Part shown: one piece after another, positions 1 through 7,813 of the stretch | Layout of the letters: every line of letters begins with the position of its first letter | Numbering within the stretch: the stretch's first letter is position 1 | NCBI GenBank assembly: GCA_046302715.1 | Contig: JBKCHQ010000004.1 | Span: forward strand, 1-20,233 | Origin: CAMCXT01 sp046302715 | Lineage (GTDB): Bacteria > Bacteroidota > Bacteroidia > M30B66 | DNA: 20,233 bases | Direction: 5' to 3' | Notes under the pieces: generated by a model | The model's database searches: none | The model's input: only the letters and a program-made list of their open reading frames with translations | Told to the model about the DNA's origin: nothing | Made by a program: the position numbers and the translations under genes

Positions 1-2199
1 GCCGAGAAAAATCTAAGCGATTTCGATGCGGTAAAAGTTAACGCAAAAAAAGCGTGGGAAAAAGAACTCGGGCGAATTCGTGTGGAAGGTGGTACCGAAG
101 CGCAGCAGCGAATTTTTTATACGGCCTTGTATCACACGCTCCTACAGCCCAACGATGTGAGCGATGCCGACGGCAAATACCGGGGCATGGACAAGAAGAT
201 TTATACGGCAGATAATCCGGTGTATTCGGTGTTTTCGCTTTGGGACACCTTTCGTGCAGCACATCCGCTTTATGCATTGTTGTATCCCGAACGCCAGCGC
301 GATTTTATCCGCACCTTTTTATTGATGTACCAGCAGGGTGGCAGGCTTCCGGTATGGGAACTCGCCGCCAACGAAACCGACTGCATGATTGGCTACCACA
401 GTGTTTCGGTAATTGCCGACTCGTGGTTTAAAGGCATCCGCGATTTTGATAGTAAACTGGCACTCGATGCTATGGTAAAAAGTGCTACTTGGAAACATTT
501 GGGCTTGCCGGCATACATGGATCACAATTATTTGAGCATCGACGACGAGCCCGAAAGTGTGTCGAAAACGCTCGAATATGCCTACGACGACTGGTGCATT
601 GGGCGCTTTGCCGATGCGTTAAATAAAAATGACACCGCGCAAACGTTTTTCAAACGTTCCGAAAGCTGGCGCAATCTGTTCGATGCCGAAACGGGCTTTA
701 TGCGGCCGCGTAAGAACGGCGCTTGGTTAAGTCCGTTTACCCCCGAAGAAGTTAACAACCACTTTACCGAAGCCAACAGCTGGCAGTACAGTTTTTTTGT
801 GCCGCACAACATTGCAGGTTTAGCCGGTGCTCATGGCGGGAAAGACATCTTGGTGAAGAAACTCCAAACGCTATTTACCACTAGCAGCAAAACATCGGGC
901 CGCGAGCAAGCCGACATTACGGGCTTGATTGGGCAGTATGCGCATGGCAACGAACCATCGCACCACATGGCCTGGCTGTTTACTGAACTGGGCGAGCCGG
1001 GATTGTCGCAGGAATACGTGGCGAAGATTCTGAACGAATTGTATAGCGATGCGCCTGATGGATTGTCGGGCAACGAAGATTGCGGGCAAATGAGCGCCTG
1101 GTATATTTGGTCGGCCATGGGCTTGTATCCTTGTTGTCCGGGGAAACCGCAATACACGGTAGGCAATCCCATCTTCGATAAGGTGAGCATCGCGGCCGAA
1201 AATGGAACGAAAACGGAGCTCAAGTGCAAGGGCAAAGGCAAGTATGTGAGTTTGGTAAATGGTTCGAATGATTTTCGGATCGAACACAATACCCTTGTGT
1301 CGGGAAAACCTATAGAGCTTGAAAGAAGCGATGAAGCACCATCGAATACCCCACTGGCAGGAGAGTTCAAAATGCCTAACGATTACATTCCGGCACCAGC
1401 CCTGGTTAGTGCACCGATGACCTTTCGCGACAGCCTGGTTGTGGAGCTAACAAACGAAAGCCGGTTACCTATTGTGCGGTATACCTTGAATGGGAGTGAT
1501 CCCGGTCCAAAAGACCCCATTTTCCCCCGCTCGGGCGTTAACATTTCGTATGCGATCAATGCGACCAATGATAAACCCGATCCCAAAGGAATTGTGATTC
1601 GCAATTCGTGCACATTAAAGCTGGCTGCATTTGGCGGGACTGATGGCACGCAGACAAGTTCGGTTACGACGGCACATTTTCATAAAATTCCGCACAACTA
1701 CAGCATCTCCATCCAATCGAAATACAATCCGCAATACACTGCCGGTGGCGATGAGGGAATTATTGATGGCTTGCAGGCCGATGAGAATTGGCGCAAAGGC
1801 GGATGGCAGGGCTACCAGGCGCAAGATTTTGAATGCGTGGTTGATTTGCAAAAAAGCATGTCGATTTACCAGATTAATGCTTCGTTTTTGCAAGATACCC
1901 GCAGTTGGATTGTGCTGCCTAAGGAGGTAGAATTTACGTATTCGGTAGACGGAACAACTTGGAATGCGATGGCCAATGATGTACCTAATATAAAACCCGA
2001 CGATTACACTATACAGCGCTGGAATGCAGGAGTTCGTTTAGGTGCGAGCGATGGCAAGCCCGAACCGATGTTTATTGCACAGCCAGTTTTGGCGAGATAT
2101 GTTAAAGTTCGAGCCAAAAATTTTGGAAAATTGCCCAACTGGCATTTGGGAGCCGGGGGAGAGGCGTTTATTTTTATCGATGAGATTACGGTGCGTTGA
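1..2199 (+). CDS. GH92 family alpha-mannosidase, 5' partial
   Basis: Glycoside hydrolase that removes alpha-linked mannose from glycans, a Ca-dependent family normally secreted or surface-exposed in Bacteroidota. The frame is open from base 1 (732 codons visible), so the true start, any signal peptide and most of the N-terminal beta domain lie upstream; the GTG at 82 is internal. The (alpha/alpha)6 catalytic domain covers roughly residues 30-450, with family motifs TALYHTLLQPN, VFSLWDTFRAAHPLY, ANETDCMIGYHS, GNEPSHHMAWLF and GNEDCGQMSAWYIWSAMGLYP. GNEPSHH and GNEDCGQ are the conserved acid-rich, metal-site region of the family. After about residue 465 comes a segment like the chitobiase/beta-hexosaminidase C-terminal domain (RYTLNGSDP), then a discoidin-like (F5/8 type C) domain to the end, a common tail in Bacteroidota GH92 and GH20 enzymes. 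The linkage cleaved (1,2; 1,3; 1,4 or 1,6) cannot be read from this. Confidence 0.93.
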   Translation, partial: AEKNLSDFDAVKVNAKKAWEKELGRIRVEGGTEAQQRIFYTALYHTLLQPNDVSDADGKYRGMDKKIYTADNPVYSVFSLWDTFRAAHPLYALLYPERQRDFIRTFLLMYQQGGRLPVWELAANETDCMIGYHSVSVIADSWFKGIRDFDSKLALDAMVKSATWKHLGLPAYMDHNYLSIDDEPESVSKTLEYAYDDWCIGRFADALNKNDTAQTFFKRSESWRNLFDAETGFMRPRKNGAWLSPFTPEEVNNHFTEANSWQYSFFVPHNIAGLAGAHGGKDILVKKLQTLFTTSSKTSGREQADITGLIGQYAHGNEPSHHMAWLFTELGEPGLSQEYVAKILNELYSDAPDGLSGNEDCGQMSAWYIWSAMGLYPCCPGKPQYTVGNPIFDKVSIAAENGTKTELKCKGKGKYVSLVNGSNDFRIEHNTLVSGKPIELERSDEAPSNTPLAGEFKMPNDYIPAPALVSAPMTFRDSLVVELTNESRLPIVRYTLNGSDPGPKDPIFPRSGVNISYAINATNDKPDPKGIVIRNSCTLKLAAFGGTDGTQTSSVTTAHFHKIPHNYSISIQSKYNPQYTAGGDEGIIDGLQADENWRKGGWQGYQAQDFECVVDLQKSMSIYQINASFLQDTRSWIVLPKEVEFTYSVDGTTWNAMANDVPNIKPDDYTIQRWNAGVRLGASDGKPEPMFIAQPVLARYVKVRAKNFGKLPNWHLGAGGEAFIFIDEITVR

Positions 2200-2210
2200 G
2201 GATCTTAAAG

Positions 2211-2230
2211 AACACTTTAGTGATTTTTTT
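2211..2230 (+). terminator. possible weak terminator after the GH92 gene
   Basis: A short imperfect stem (CAC, loop TTTA, GTG) is followed directly by a run of seven T residues, 12 nt after the GH92 stop. The stem is only 3-4 bp, so this rests mainly on position and the T tract. Confidence 0.3.
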
Positions 2231-2348
2231 CTATAAAAATCCAGCTTACTTTGGCATGCTTCGCAAGACGTGTAATACTCTTGTTGCCCACATTATGTAA
2301 GGGAAGAGAAAATTTTCTTATTTATTTTTCATTATTGGTAAATCATAA

Positions 2349-2356
2349 TATCTTTG
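2349..2356 (+). promoter_or_regulatory. -7 promoter element of the HU operon
   Basis: TATCTTTG matches the Bacteroidota -7 consensus TAnnTTTG exactly. It lies 66 nt before the HU start codon, so a leader of about 60 nt is expected. The upstream region is AT-rich (2310-2340), but I do not see a clean -33 TTTG at the usual distance. The rest of the 223-nt gap between GH92 and HU holds nothing else I recognise. Confidence 0.55.
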
Positions 2357-2422
2357 CAGCCCGTTTGAAAAAGCGTTAACCATCAGATTAACAAATAAAT
2401 CAATCCATAAAAATCCAAAGCT

Positions 2423-2710
2423 ATGACTAAAGCTGAAATTGTTGCAGAAATTTCCGACAAAACAGGAATTGAAAAAGTTACCGTACAGGCTACTGTTGAG
2501 GCCTTTATGAAAAGTGTTAAAGCGAATATCACTCAAGGTAAAAATGTTTACTTGCGAGGATTCGGAAGCTTCATCGTGAAGAAGCGTGCGGCCAAAAAAG
2601 GGCGTAACATATCTAAGAAAACCACAATTCTTATTCCTGAACATTTTATCCCTGCCTTTAAGCCGGCTAAATCGTTCAGCGAAAAAGTAAAAAAATCTGT
2701 AAAAGCCTAA
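2423..2710 (+). CDS. HU/IHF-family DNA-binding protein
   Basis: Small histone-like protein (95 aa) that binds and bends DNA as a dimer in the nucleoid. The usual HU order is visible: two N-terminal helices (MTKAEIVAEISDKTG), the RGFGSF turn at 45-50, the beta-arm around 52-72, and the C-terminal IPAFKPAKSF. The position that is the DNA-intercalating proline in E. coli HU (residue 63, context RNP) is isoleucine here (R61 N62 I63), so bending may differ. The start follows the only good promoter in the gap. It is the first gene of a set with a TPR protein 5 nt downstream, a 29-aa basic protein and RNase G, an arrangement I recall as common in Bacteroidota. Assignment as an HU homologue is firm; which paralogue it is cannot be said. 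Confidence 0.93.
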   Translation: MTKAEIVAEISDKTGIEKVTVQATVEAFMKSVKANITQGKNVYLRGFGSFIVKKRAAKKGRNISKKTTILIPEHFIPAFKPAKSFSEKVKKSVKA

Positions 2711-2715
2711 TCTAA

Positions 2716-3549
2716 ATGGGGACGCGGCAAATTTTAATTGCAGCTTCGTGCCTTTTGGTGGGAGCAGCAATTATTTTGTTACCGCGCTCTACAAATACCG
2801 AGGCTGATGTTAAGAGCTCTGCCTCGGTTGCTTCAACTGAAAATTTTAAATCTCAGCTCGAAGCGATAAAAAAACAAACGCCGGCAGAAGTTTTAGCCCG
2901 CGTTACGTTCTTTGAAAATAAACTGAAAGAAAGTAAAGGCAGTAATGCCACCCCATGGCTGGATTCGTTGGTTTTTATCTGGGATCGTCAAATGCGTCCT
3001 GGTATTTCTGCCGAATATGCCTTGCAAAAGGCTGAGTTATCCGACGAAGGCCTTGCTTGGAAAATAGCGGGTATTCGCTTCTTAGCCATCTCCAACTTTT
3101 TTGAAGGCAGTGATAAGAGCGGTTTGTTGAGCCGCGCCATTGCATGTCTTGAGAAAGCACAGGCAAAACTTCCCAACGATGATGCTGTTAAAACCCAGTT
3201 GGGTGTGGCCTACGTTGAAGGTTCTGCCGAACCTATGAAAGGAATTGCCTTATTGCGTGAGGCGGTGGCAAAAGACTCTACCAATCTTGAAGCACAAATT
3301 AGTCTAGGTATCTTCTCCATGAAAAGCGGTCAGTACGATAAAGCGGTAAAACGGTTTCAAACCGTTACGCGTTTAAAACCCGATCTGCCCCAAGCCGGCC
3401 TCTATTTAGCTGATGCTTACCAAATGGATGGCAAACCCGATGAAGCCCTTTCAGTTTTAGATCAGATTGTTAAAGCAACGAAAGATTCGGCATTAACCGC
3501 CGAAATTGGACGACGCAAACAAAACATAATTTCCAGTAAAAAACCTTAA
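2716..3549 (+). CDS. membrane-anchored tetratricopeptide-repeat protein
   Basis: 277 aa. Residues 5-23 form one hydrophobic segment preceded by an arginine, giving a signal anchor or uncleaved signal with the rest outside the cytoplasm. The C-terminal half carries about three TPR units near 157-190, 191-224 and 225-258, with typical A/G/Y/A spacing (LGIFSMKSGQYDKAVKRFQ, then LYLADAYQMDGKPDEAL). Residues 45-130 are helical and not assigned to a family. TPR domains hold protein partners; the partner is unknown. The start is the ATG 5 nt after the HU stop; there is no Shine-Dalgarno sequence, as usual in the phylum. Position between HU and RNase G suggests co-transcription, but a direct role in RNA metabolism is not shown. 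Confidence 0.85.
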   Translation: MGTRQILIAASCLLVGAAIILLPRSTNTEADVKSSASVASTENFKSQLEAIKKQTPAEVLARVTFFENKLKESKGSNATPWLDSLVFIWDRQMRPGISAEYALQKAELSDEGLAWKIAGIRFLAISNFFEGSDKSGLLSRAIACLEKAQAKLPNDDAVKTQLGVAYVEGSAEPMKGIALLREAVAKDSTNLEAQISLGIFSMKSGQYDKAVKRFQTVTRLKPDLPQAGLYLADAYQMDGKPDEALSVLDQIVKATKDSALTAEIGRRKQNIISSKKP

Positions 3550-3561
3550 CCTATTGTCATC

Positions 3562-3651
3562 ATGCCAAGCGGAAAAAAAAGAAAGCGTCATAAAATGGCC
3601 ACCCACAAGCGCAAAAAGCGTCTGCGCAAGAATCGTCACAAGAAGAAGTAA
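3562..3651 (+). CDS. 29-aa very basic protein, AURKAIP1/COX24 (mS38/bS22)-like ribosomal protein
   Basis: A short gene that length cut-offs miss: ATG at 3562 and TAA at 3649-3651, 12 nt after the TPR gene. The 29-residue product has 11 Lys, 6 Arg and 3 His and no acidic residue. It begins MPSGKKRKRHK and ends with KRKKRLRKNRHKKK. The pattern KM(x)3K(x)2K(x)LR(x)2R resembles the C-terminal domain of the mitochondrial small-subunit protein mS38 (AURKAIP1/COX24) and of the tiny mycobacterial protein bS22, which sit in rRNA near the decoding region. From memory, near-identical short proteins are annotated in many Bacteroidota with the AURKAIP1/COX24 domain name. A role as a small ribosomal-subunit component is inferred from that likeness and from location ahead of RNase G, an rRNA-processing enzyme. 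The composition fits an rRNA-embedded extension with no globular fold. Confidence 0.82.
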   Translation: MPSGKKRKRHKMATHKRKKRLRKNRHKKK

Positions 3652-3659
3652 TCCCGGAA

Positions 3660-3677
3660 CGGGCCCTGCCCGCTTTT
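3660..3677 (+). terminator. hairpin A after the 29-aa gene, possible terminator/attenuator
   Basis: CGGGC (3660-3664), loop CCT, GCCCG (3668-3672), then C and four T residues. The stem is compact and GC-rich and lies 9 nt after the stop of the small basic gene. Its right arm shares bases with the left arm of hairpin B, so both cannot form at once. The short T run suggests partial rather than full termination. Confidence 0.45.
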
Positions 3678-3711
3678 GGATAGGCTGCCCATTCACGGAT
3701 AGCGGGTTTTT
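3668..3711 (+). terminator. hairpin B ahead of RNase G, alternative terminator
   Basis: CCCGCT (3669-3674) pairs with AGCGGG (3701-3706), extendable by a G-U pair, with a 26-nt loop and a following TTTTT (3707-3711). It overlaps hairpin A and lies about 60 nt before the RNase G start, where it could reduce read-through into that gene. The loop is long, which lowers confidence. The remaining 3712-3771 shows no clear promoter. Confidence 0.4.
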
Positions 3712-3771
3712 ATCTATGGTGCTCCTTTAGCGCATAGGTAAAATTTATAACATTACCCAACATTCCGGAAG

Positions 3772-5322
3772 ATGAATAAAGAACTTGTGATTACAACCAA
3801 GGGCAATGAAATTGTTATTGCTCAGTTGGAAGACCGCAGACTTACCGACCTTAACAGGGAAAAAAGCAACAACAGTTTTGCTGTTGGAGATATTTACCTT
3901 GGTCGGATCAGGAAAATTATGCCTGGCCTTAACGCTGCTTTTGTAGATGTTGGGTATGAAAAAGATGCCTTTCTGCATTATCTCGATTTAGGACCGCAGG
4001 TAAAGTCGCTGCAAAAGTTTATGCAGCTGGTTGCATCGGGCAAATCCAACGGCTCTTCGTTGGCCAACTTTAGCAATGAGGACGATATTCCGAAAGATGG
4101 TAAAATTGGTACGGTGCTGCAGCAGAATGGACAGATGTTGGTTCAAATTGCCAAAGAACCTATCTCTACCAAAGGTCCAAGAATTAGTTCTGAGTTATCG
4201 CTTGCAGGCCGTTTTTTGGTTTTAGTGCCGTTCTCCGACAAAATTTCGGTTTCTCAAAAAATTAAGGAGAACGAGGAAAAAAACCGTTTAAAGCGTCTTA
4301 TCCAAAGCATCAGGCCACCTGGTTTTGGGGTAATAATACGCACTGTAGCGGCCAATAAAAAAGTAGCCGAACTTGATCAAGACCTCAACGAGCTGGTGCA
4401 ACGCTGGGAACAACTGGTAGAAAATTTAAATGCGGCGCAGCCCAAATCAAAAGTGTTGGGCGAAATTAAACGCACTTCAGCGTTGTTAAGAGATATTCTT
4501 AATGATACCTATCAAAGCATTACCGTTGACGATGCCGGAATATATCAGGAAGTAAAATCCTACATTGCTCACATTGCCCCCGAGAAAGAAAAAATAGTTA
4601 AACTTTATAAGGGGAAAGAAAGCATTTTCGAACATTTCGCTATCGATCGTCAAATTAAAGCCGCATTTGGGCAGAATGTTTCTCTTAAGAGTGGCGCCTA
4701 CCTCATCATCCAGCATACCGAAGCGATGCACGTTATTGACGTGAATAGCGGCCATCGTACGCGTTCCGATAACGATCAGGAAACTAATGCGCTGGAAACA
4801 AACCTTGAAGCGGCACATGAAATAAGCAGGCAGTTGCGGCTTCGAGATATGGGCGGAATAATTGTTATCGATTTTATCGATATGCACTCGCCCAATAACC
4901 GTAAAATATTATTCGACAAGCTTAAAGAGTGCATGTCGCATGATCGGGCCAAGCACACCATACTCCCACCTAGCAAATTCGGACTTATTCAACTAACACG
5001 TCAGCGTGTGCGTCCCGAACTGGTTATCGAAACGCTCGAAAAGTGCCCAGCCTGCAATGGCACCGGCGAAATTCAGCCCAGCATGCTCATTACCGACGAA
5101 ATAGAAAATAACCTTCGTTATTTGTACAAAGAACAAAATCAGTCGGGGATTCAAATTTGGGTAAGCCCCATGCTCGAAGCCTTTATTAAGAGAGGCTTTC
5201 CGTCTATGCAAATGCGCTGGTTTATGCGCTACAAGTCCTGGATAAAAGTTAAGGCTGTATCTTCATTTCATGTGCTGGAATATCATTTTCTGAATAAGAA
5301 TGAAGAGGAAATCAAACTTTAA
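3772..5322 (+). CDS. rng: ribonuclease G/E family endoribonuclease
   Basis: Metal-dependent endonuclease cutting single-stranded RNA in rRNA maturation and mRNA decay; cytoplasmic. The 516-aa length fits RNase G rather than RNase E, which carries a long C-terminal scaffold. Domains: an N-terminal S1 RNA-binding fold (about 38-130, VGDIYLGRIRKIMPGLNAAFVDVG) with an inserted loop rich in N, S and G (90-107); the 5'-sensor and RNase H-like region to about 300; and the DNase I-like catalytic part with metal-binding D323 (VIDVNSG) and D367 (IIVIDFID). C425 and C428 (CPACNGTG) form the zinc link that joins protomers. Translation starts at the ATG at 3772, giving the canonical MNKELVI N-terminus. 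It is last in the HU, TPR, small basic protein set, though the 120-nt leader with hairpins could set its level separately. Confidence 0.96.
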   Translation: MNKELVITTKGNEIVIAQLEDRRLTDLNREKSNNSFAVGDIYLGRIRKIMPGLNAAFVDVGYEKDAFLHYLDLGPQVKSLQKFMQLVASGKSNGSSLANFSNEDDIPKDGKIGTVLQQNGQMLVQIAKEPISTKGPRISSELSLAGRFLVLVPFSDKISVSQKIKENEEKNRLKRLIQSIRPPGFGVIIRTVAANKKVAELDQDLNELVQRWEQLVENLNAAQPKSKVLGEIKRTSALLRDILNDTYQSITVDDAGIYQEVKSYIAHIAPEKEKIVKLYKGKESIFEHFAIDRQIKAAFGQNVSLKSGAYLIIQHTEAMHVIDVNSGHRTRSDNDQETNALETNLEAAHEISRQLRLRDMGGIIVIDFIDMHSPNNRKILFDKLKECMSHDRAKHTILPPSKFGLIQLTRQRVRPELVIETLEKCPACNGTGEIQPSMLITDEIENNLRYLYKEQNQSGIQIWVSPMLEAFIKRGFPSMQMRWFMRYKSWIKVKAVSSFHVLEYHFLNKNEEEIKL

Positions 5323-5401
5323 GGATACTTTTAAACCTTAAACACGCAAGGGGCTCTTAAGCATGTTAATGATTCAGTTAAAATTCTAGCGCAAAATATC
5401 C

Positions 5402-7813
5402 ATGATCTGGAGCAACATATCGCATTGGATTCTGCGCTTCAGGCTGCAAATTATATTGGTTATTGGTGCCATTACCTGCATTATGGGGTATTATGCCTCA
5501 AAAGCAGAAATGACCTACACCATGGCGCAGATTCTGCCTTTCGACGATCCCGAATATCAAGCCTACCAAAAATTTAACAAGCAATTTGGCGAAGATGCCA
5601 ACATTATGGTTTTAGGCATCGAGTCTGACAGTCTTTTCCAGCTTAAAGTATTTAACGATTGGCTTAAGACCGAGAAAGATTTAAAGAAAATAGATGCCGT
5701 TAAAAACATAGTTTCTATTGCCAGCCTCTACACCTTAAACCGAAACGATTCGCTCGAAAAATTTGATATACGCCCGCTCATTGCTAACGATATTAAGCAA
5801 CAGGCCGAAGTGGACAGCCTTAAAGAAAAAATACTTTCGCTGCCTTTTTACCGCGAGCTGTTGATTGCGCCTTCAGAGAAAGGACGTTATGCCACCACCA
5901 TGCTGGTCACCCTCGATCAAAAAAGCATCGATCGAAAAGACCGCAAAGAGCTTATGGACCAAATCACCCAAATTGGGGATGCATTTGGAAAGAAACACAA
6001 TATTACCATTCATTATTCGGGATTACCCTACATACGCACGTTAAACTCGATTAAACTGCGCAATGAGCTAGTCATGTTTCTGTGGATGTCGCTGCTGGTA
6101 ACCGCGGTTGTACTTTATCTGTTTTTTAAATCGGTTAGGGCTATAATCTATCCCATGTTGGTGGTGGTTATAAGTGTTATTTGGTGCGTTGGAACCTTGG
6201 TAATGCTAGGCTATAAAATCACCATCCTTACCGCACTTATTCCCCCTCTGATTGTAATTATTGGCATCCCCAACTGTATATTCCTTACCAATAATTTTCA
6301 CCGCGAATACAGAGGGCATGGTAATAAAATAAAAGCCATAAGCCGTGTAGTGCAGCGTATCGGTAATGCCACGTTCTTAACCAATTTCAACACAGCTTTA
6401 GGCTTTGTAACTTTTGCTTTTGTTGATAGCGCTCTTTTAAAACAGTTCGGAATTCTTTCGTCCATTAATGTAATGCAGGTTTTTATATTGAGCATTACCG
6501 TTTTACCCATTTTTTACTCGTTTAACAAGCCGCCTAAAGCCCGCCAGATAAAGCACTTGGATAATATACGAATGCAAAAGGTAATTGATATTCAACAATT
6601 ACTGGTGAGCCGCTTTAGGCCCTTAATTTATAGTGTATGTGTGGTTTTGATTGCTGTGAGTATCTGGGGAATTACCAAGATGAAAACCACAGGTAATTTT
6701 ACTGACGATATTCCCGATTCAGATAAAATTATGGTGGATCTGAAATTTTTTGAGCGCCATTTTCATGGCGTAATGCCTTTTGAAATCACCATTGATACGA
6801 AGAAGAAAAATGGGGTGATGAAATTATCAACCCTAAAGAAAATTGAGAAACTACAGAAAGAGCTTAGAAATTACCCTGAGTTTTCGAGGCCGCTCTCCAT
6901 TGTTGAAGTCATTAAATTTTCGAAACAAAGTTTTTACGATGGCGATACCGCCGAGTATAAGCTGCCCAACAATGAGGAAATAGCGTTTTTATTGCCTTAT
7001 GCTCAAAAAACTCCCACCCAAAGCAATAGTACACGCTCCTTTATTGATAGCACCAAGCAAATTACACGAGTGAGCGTGCAAATGGCTGATATCGGAACCA
7101 CAGAAATGCACCGAATTAGCACAAGCCTAAAGCCTAAAGTAGATTCGCTATTTCCGCCCGATAAGTTTAATGTAAACTTTACCGGAACAAGCATCATCTT
7201 TCTGAAGGGAACAGATTATTTAATCGAAAACCTGTTAATTAGCTTAATGGCTGCAATTGTGCTTATCTCGGGATTAATGTATTTTATGTTTTACTCGTTT
7301 AAGATGCTGCTTATTTCTGTAATTCCTAATATAATTCCGCTGCTTTGTACCGCCGGGCTTATGGGATTTTATGGCATTTCTCTTAAATCTTCCACTATTT
7401 TAGTATTTAACATCGCTTACGGCATTACTGTGGATAGTGCCATACACTTTTTTTCTCGATATGGTTACGATTTGAAGAAGCATAAAAACAGCATACGTCC
7501 TGCCGTTTTTGATGCCATTCAAGATACCACCAACAGTATCATCTACACCTCCATTATTCTGCTGCTGGGCTTCTGTATTTTTATTTTTTCCACCTTCGGT
7601 GGTACCATTGCTTTGGGATTCCTAGTTTCGGTTACTATATTCGTGGGACTGTTCACCAATTTACTCGTGCTTCCTTCATTACTGTTATCTATCGATCGGG
7701 CTTTTAAAATTAAAGCATACAAAGAGCCGCTTATAATGGTATTTGATGAAGAAGAAGACATTGAATTGGAACAGCTTACCATTAGAAAAAAAGATAACGA
7801 ACCCAATCCATGA
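5402..7813 (+). CDS. RND superfamily exporter, MMPL/HAE3 type
   Basis: Inner-membrane proton-driven transporter of 803 aa with the two-fold RND layout: TM1 near 13-30, a periplasmic domain to about 220, TM2-6 (225-380), TM7 near 402-424, a second periplasmic domain (425-600), then TM8-12 (610-770) and a short acidic, charged tail. The length (about 800 aa, not 1000-1050) and architecture fit the HAE3/MMPL group, whose known members move lipids such as hopanoids or mycobacterial lipids. The RND proton-relay motif is intact only in the second half (GITVDSAIHF, D678); the matching place in the first half (IGIPNCIFLTN, about 287) lacks the acid. There is no membrane-fusion or outer-membrane partner gene nearby, as often seen in this group. 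Its last 4 nt overlap the start of the thymidylyltransferase gene, so the two are translated together. The substrate is unknown; a lipid is plausible from family and neighbours. Confidence 0.88.
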   Translation: MIWSNISHWILRFRLQIILVIGAITCIMGYYASKAEMTYTMAQILPFDDPEYQAYQKFNKQFGEDANIMVLGIESDSLFQLKVFNDWLKTEKDLKKIDAVKNIVSIASLYTLNRNDSLEKFDIRPLIANDIKQQAEVDSLKEKILSLPFYRELLIAPSEKGRYATTMLVTLDQKSIDRKDRKELMDQITQIGDAFGKKHNITIHYSGLPYIRTLNSIKLRNELVMFLWMSLLVTAVVLYLFFKSVRAIIYPMLVVVISVIWCVGTLVMLGYKITILTALIPPLIVIIGIPNCIFLTNNFHREYRGHGNKIKAISRVVQRIGNATFLTNFNTALGFVTFAFVDSALLKQFGILSSINVMQVFILSITVLPIFYSFNKPPKARQIKHLDNIRMQKVIDIQQLLVSRFRPLIYSVCVVLIAVSIWGITKMKTTGNFTDDIPDSDKIMVDLKFFERHFHGVMPFEITIDTKKKNGVMKLSTLKKIEKLQKELRNYPEFSRPLSIVEVIKFSKQSFYDGDTAEYKLPNNEEIAFLLPYAQKTPTQSNSTRSFIDSTKQITRVSVQMADIGTTEMHRISTSLKPKVDSLFPPDKFNVNFTGTSIIFLKGTDYLIENLLISLMAAIVLISGLMYFMFYSFKMLLISVIPNIIPLLCTAGLMGFYGISLKSSTILVFNIAYGITVDSAIHFFSRYGYDLKKHKNSIRPAVFDAIQDTTNSIIYTSIILLLGFCIFIFSTFGGTIALGFLVSVTIFVGLFTNLLVLPSLLLSIDRAFKIKAYKEPLIMVFDEEEDIELEQLTIRKKDNEPNP

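Noticed and set aside
82..84. GTG at 82 as the GH92 start
   Set aside because: The frame is open to base 1 with sequence that continues the family's catalytic domain, so the gene extends upstream of the window.
831..1370. 179-codon minus-strand ORF inside the GH92 gene
   Set aside because: It is antisense to conserved GH92 motifs, has no recognisable domain, and is expected from the codon use of the real gene.
2318..2770. 150-codon minus-strand ORF over the HU gene and its promoter
   Set aside because: It is antisense to HU, rich in Phe and Asn from complementing Lys codons, with no family motif.
5323..5401. Promoter or terminator between RNase G and the RND gene
   Set aside because: No TAnnTTTG box with a -33 element and no hairpin with a T run; CCTT/AAGG at 5336-5351 is too short.
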